Of a stretch of 64,000 bases of DNA, positions 62,830 through 64,000 are shown in pieces. Under the pieces are notes generated by a model, which saw nothing but the letters and a program-made list of their open reading frames with translations, had not been told where the DNA came from and ran no database searches. Position 1 is the stretch's first letter; each line of letters begins with the position of its first letter. Source of the stretch: Desmodesmus armatus (taxonomy: Eukaryota > Chlorophyta > Chlorophyceae > Sphaeropleales > Scenedesmaceae); contig VIIQ02000067.1 in NCBI GenBank assembly GCA_007449985.2, positions 124,001-188,000 on the forward strand. The letters run 5' to 3'. The translations under genes and the position numbers were made by a program.

Positions 62830-63305
62830 TGTTGGGCGGGTGCACTCCAGGGGCAGATTTCACGAGTCTGGCCCAGTGGGCTGGGTGCTGGTTTCTGGCC
62901 TGGAAATCAGGTACTTGATTGGGTGCTGTCATGGCTATGCAAGAAGGTATGGTTCCAGCCATACACAAGAGCTGAATGGATCCGTACAAGCAGGGGCATA
63001 CCTTGTGTGATGCCAGGACCTCATCAGGTCCAGAACCCACAACAGCAGAAGCTCTACCAGAAAGCCTGATGGGTGACCGAGTAGCTGTAGAGAAGTATAG
63101 AACTGTTACTGTCTTGGACAAGGGAAAACACTGCTGTCCTGGACAGCGTCTGAACTTAAATGCAGCAAATCAACGACGGTCAAAGTCTCACCGACCGACA
63201 CCGCACACGGGCCGACCTACGAGTGACCTCCAGAACATACCAAATGCTTAAAGATATCATACTATAGTATTCTGGGGGGACAGACCTTGACAGCGTCGAG
63301 GTCAC

Positions 63306-63370
63306 CGGTCGGTGATGGTCGGTGATCCCTCGTCGGTGATGGTCGGTGATGGTCGGTGATCTTGGTGATC
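63306..63370 (+). repeat. GGTCGGTGAT decamer tandem repeat
   Basis: GGTCGGTGAT and close variants occur five to six times in 65 bases, with one interruption (CCCTCGTCGGTGAT). Nothing nearby suggests a function. Confidence 0.85.
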
Positions 63371-63850
63371 CATTACCTTGGTGAACTTCCTCTTGCACAT
63401 GAACACAGACTGCCATGCGTATGTTGGCGGAAAAATACATTCACGCCGCCTATAGGCAGCTTTAGTTTTTCGAGACTCCATTCCTAGCAGTCGCTCAGGG
63501 CTAGTGAGGGAGGCGGGATCCGACTGGTGCTGGTGCTAGTAAGTACCGGTGAAATGACCATACTATACTGTGTTGAGGGTAAATGCAGCAAGATACGCAC
63601 CCCGGGAAGACAGCGATCGGTGGTGGTTTTGGCGGGGCCCCCCACTGGCCCACCAAGGGGCTGGCCAGCTGTTGCACGGGGAAGCTGCCTAAGGAGTTCC
63701 ATTTCAGGGGGTACCCCGTGATGCAATTACAGTCTGAAGCAGCCCACGGTATCATGGCATGAACCACTCAAATGAACCCACCCACTCTCACACTTGCCCC
63801 AGCACTCAATGACACCATCCACACAACACACATGATCAGTTGACTCACAC

Positions 63851-63979
63851 TGGAAGTTCAAACAGGTCCATCAGCGCCCAAAACCTGTCCAAATCACTGC
63901 CCAGCTGCTGCACCCACACACTCAACGCACTGCCACTGCTGCCACTCCCGGCCCCCTGCTGCTGCTGCCGCTTGAACAT
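63851..63979 (-). CDS. Possible first exon of an unidentified gene at the right edge
   Basis: On the minus strand an ATG at 63979 opens MFKRQQQQGAGSGSS, then SDLDRFWALMDLFELP, and reaches a possible donor GTGTGAG at 63850. The WVQQLGSDLDRFWALMDLF part looks like a real amphipathic helix. It is only 43 codons and matches no family I know. It could equally be chance. Confidence 0.25.
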
Positions 63980-64000
63980 GCACCCATATGGGCCTTAGCA

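Larger units (their letters stand above)
62830..64000. other. Right-end intergenic region with short tandem repeats
   Basis: Upstream of the beta-helix gene. Contains the 10-mer repeat at 63306-63370, a 12-base palindrome ATACTATAGTAT near 63260, and at the far end a possible exon of another gene. No recognisable protein is encoded in 62830-63800. Confidence 0.4.

Noticed and set aside
63306..63370. Decamer repeats considered as a CRISPR-like array
   Set aside because: Units are contiguous with no unique spacers, and the genome is eukaryotic; a simple tandem repeat.

Overview
The window looks like nuclear DNA of a chlorophyte green alga. The genes are rich in introns with GT-AG borders. It carries plastid and thylakoid-lumen genes (PsbQ, FKBP19, a fibrillin, a MurE ligase), a B-type CDK with the PSTTLRE signature, and two genes of ciliary type (a CDKL5-like kinase and a calpain/guanylate-kinase/adenylate-kinase protein). 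The pentamer TGTAA, the usual chlorophyte poly(A) signal, follows several stop codons. The mix fits an alga with motile stages, perhaps Sphaeropleales; the order is inference only.

Layout. 1-3427 (-): plastid MurE-like ligase, cut by the left edge. 3912-18274 (+): a giant gene with an androglobin-type calpain-like module, about five guanylate-kinase-like modules, one adenylate-kinase module, beta-rich regions and a coiled-coil tail. 18275-19014: intergenic, with an extreme poly-G tract. 19015-20729 (+): glycolipid transfer protein. 21153-21289: a short retroelement 3' end with target-site duplications. 21899-25700 (-): UTP4/cirhin. 26102-28888 (+): lumenal FKBP19. 30004-34348 (-): CDKL5-like kinase. 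34584-36872 (-): GT31 glycosyltransferase. 37241-39707 (-): CDKB. 39708-42034: intergenic, no recognisable gene. 42035-44498 (+): PsbQ. 45331-47041: a 5'-truncated reverse-transcriptase element with 15-bp target-site duplications. 49199-53909 (-): cytochrome P450 with a plastid-type leader. 55070-57856 (-): small fibrillin (PAP). 59320-62829 (-): long intronless beta-helix and multi-transmembrane protein. The right end holds short repeats and perhaps one exon of a further gene.

Themes. Photosynthesis and plastid: PsbQ and FKBP19 both carry twin-arginine lumen signals; fibrillin, MurE and the P450 carry plastid-type leaders. Cilium and cell cycle: the giant gene, the CDKL5-like kinase and CDKB. 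Ribosome biogenesis: UTP4. There is no operon logic; neighbours are only loosely related.

Three otherwise intact genes (CDKL5-like, PsbQ, P450) each need exactly one extra C/G in a C/G run to restore the frame. This points to homopolymer errors in the assembly rather than three pseudogenes. The retroelement was inserted at least twice by a target-primed type of mechanism: the two copies share one 3' end, have different 5' truncation points, and each has its own 15-bp direct repeat. Exon models were built by hand from splice sites, reading phase and protein-family knowledge; no search was run.
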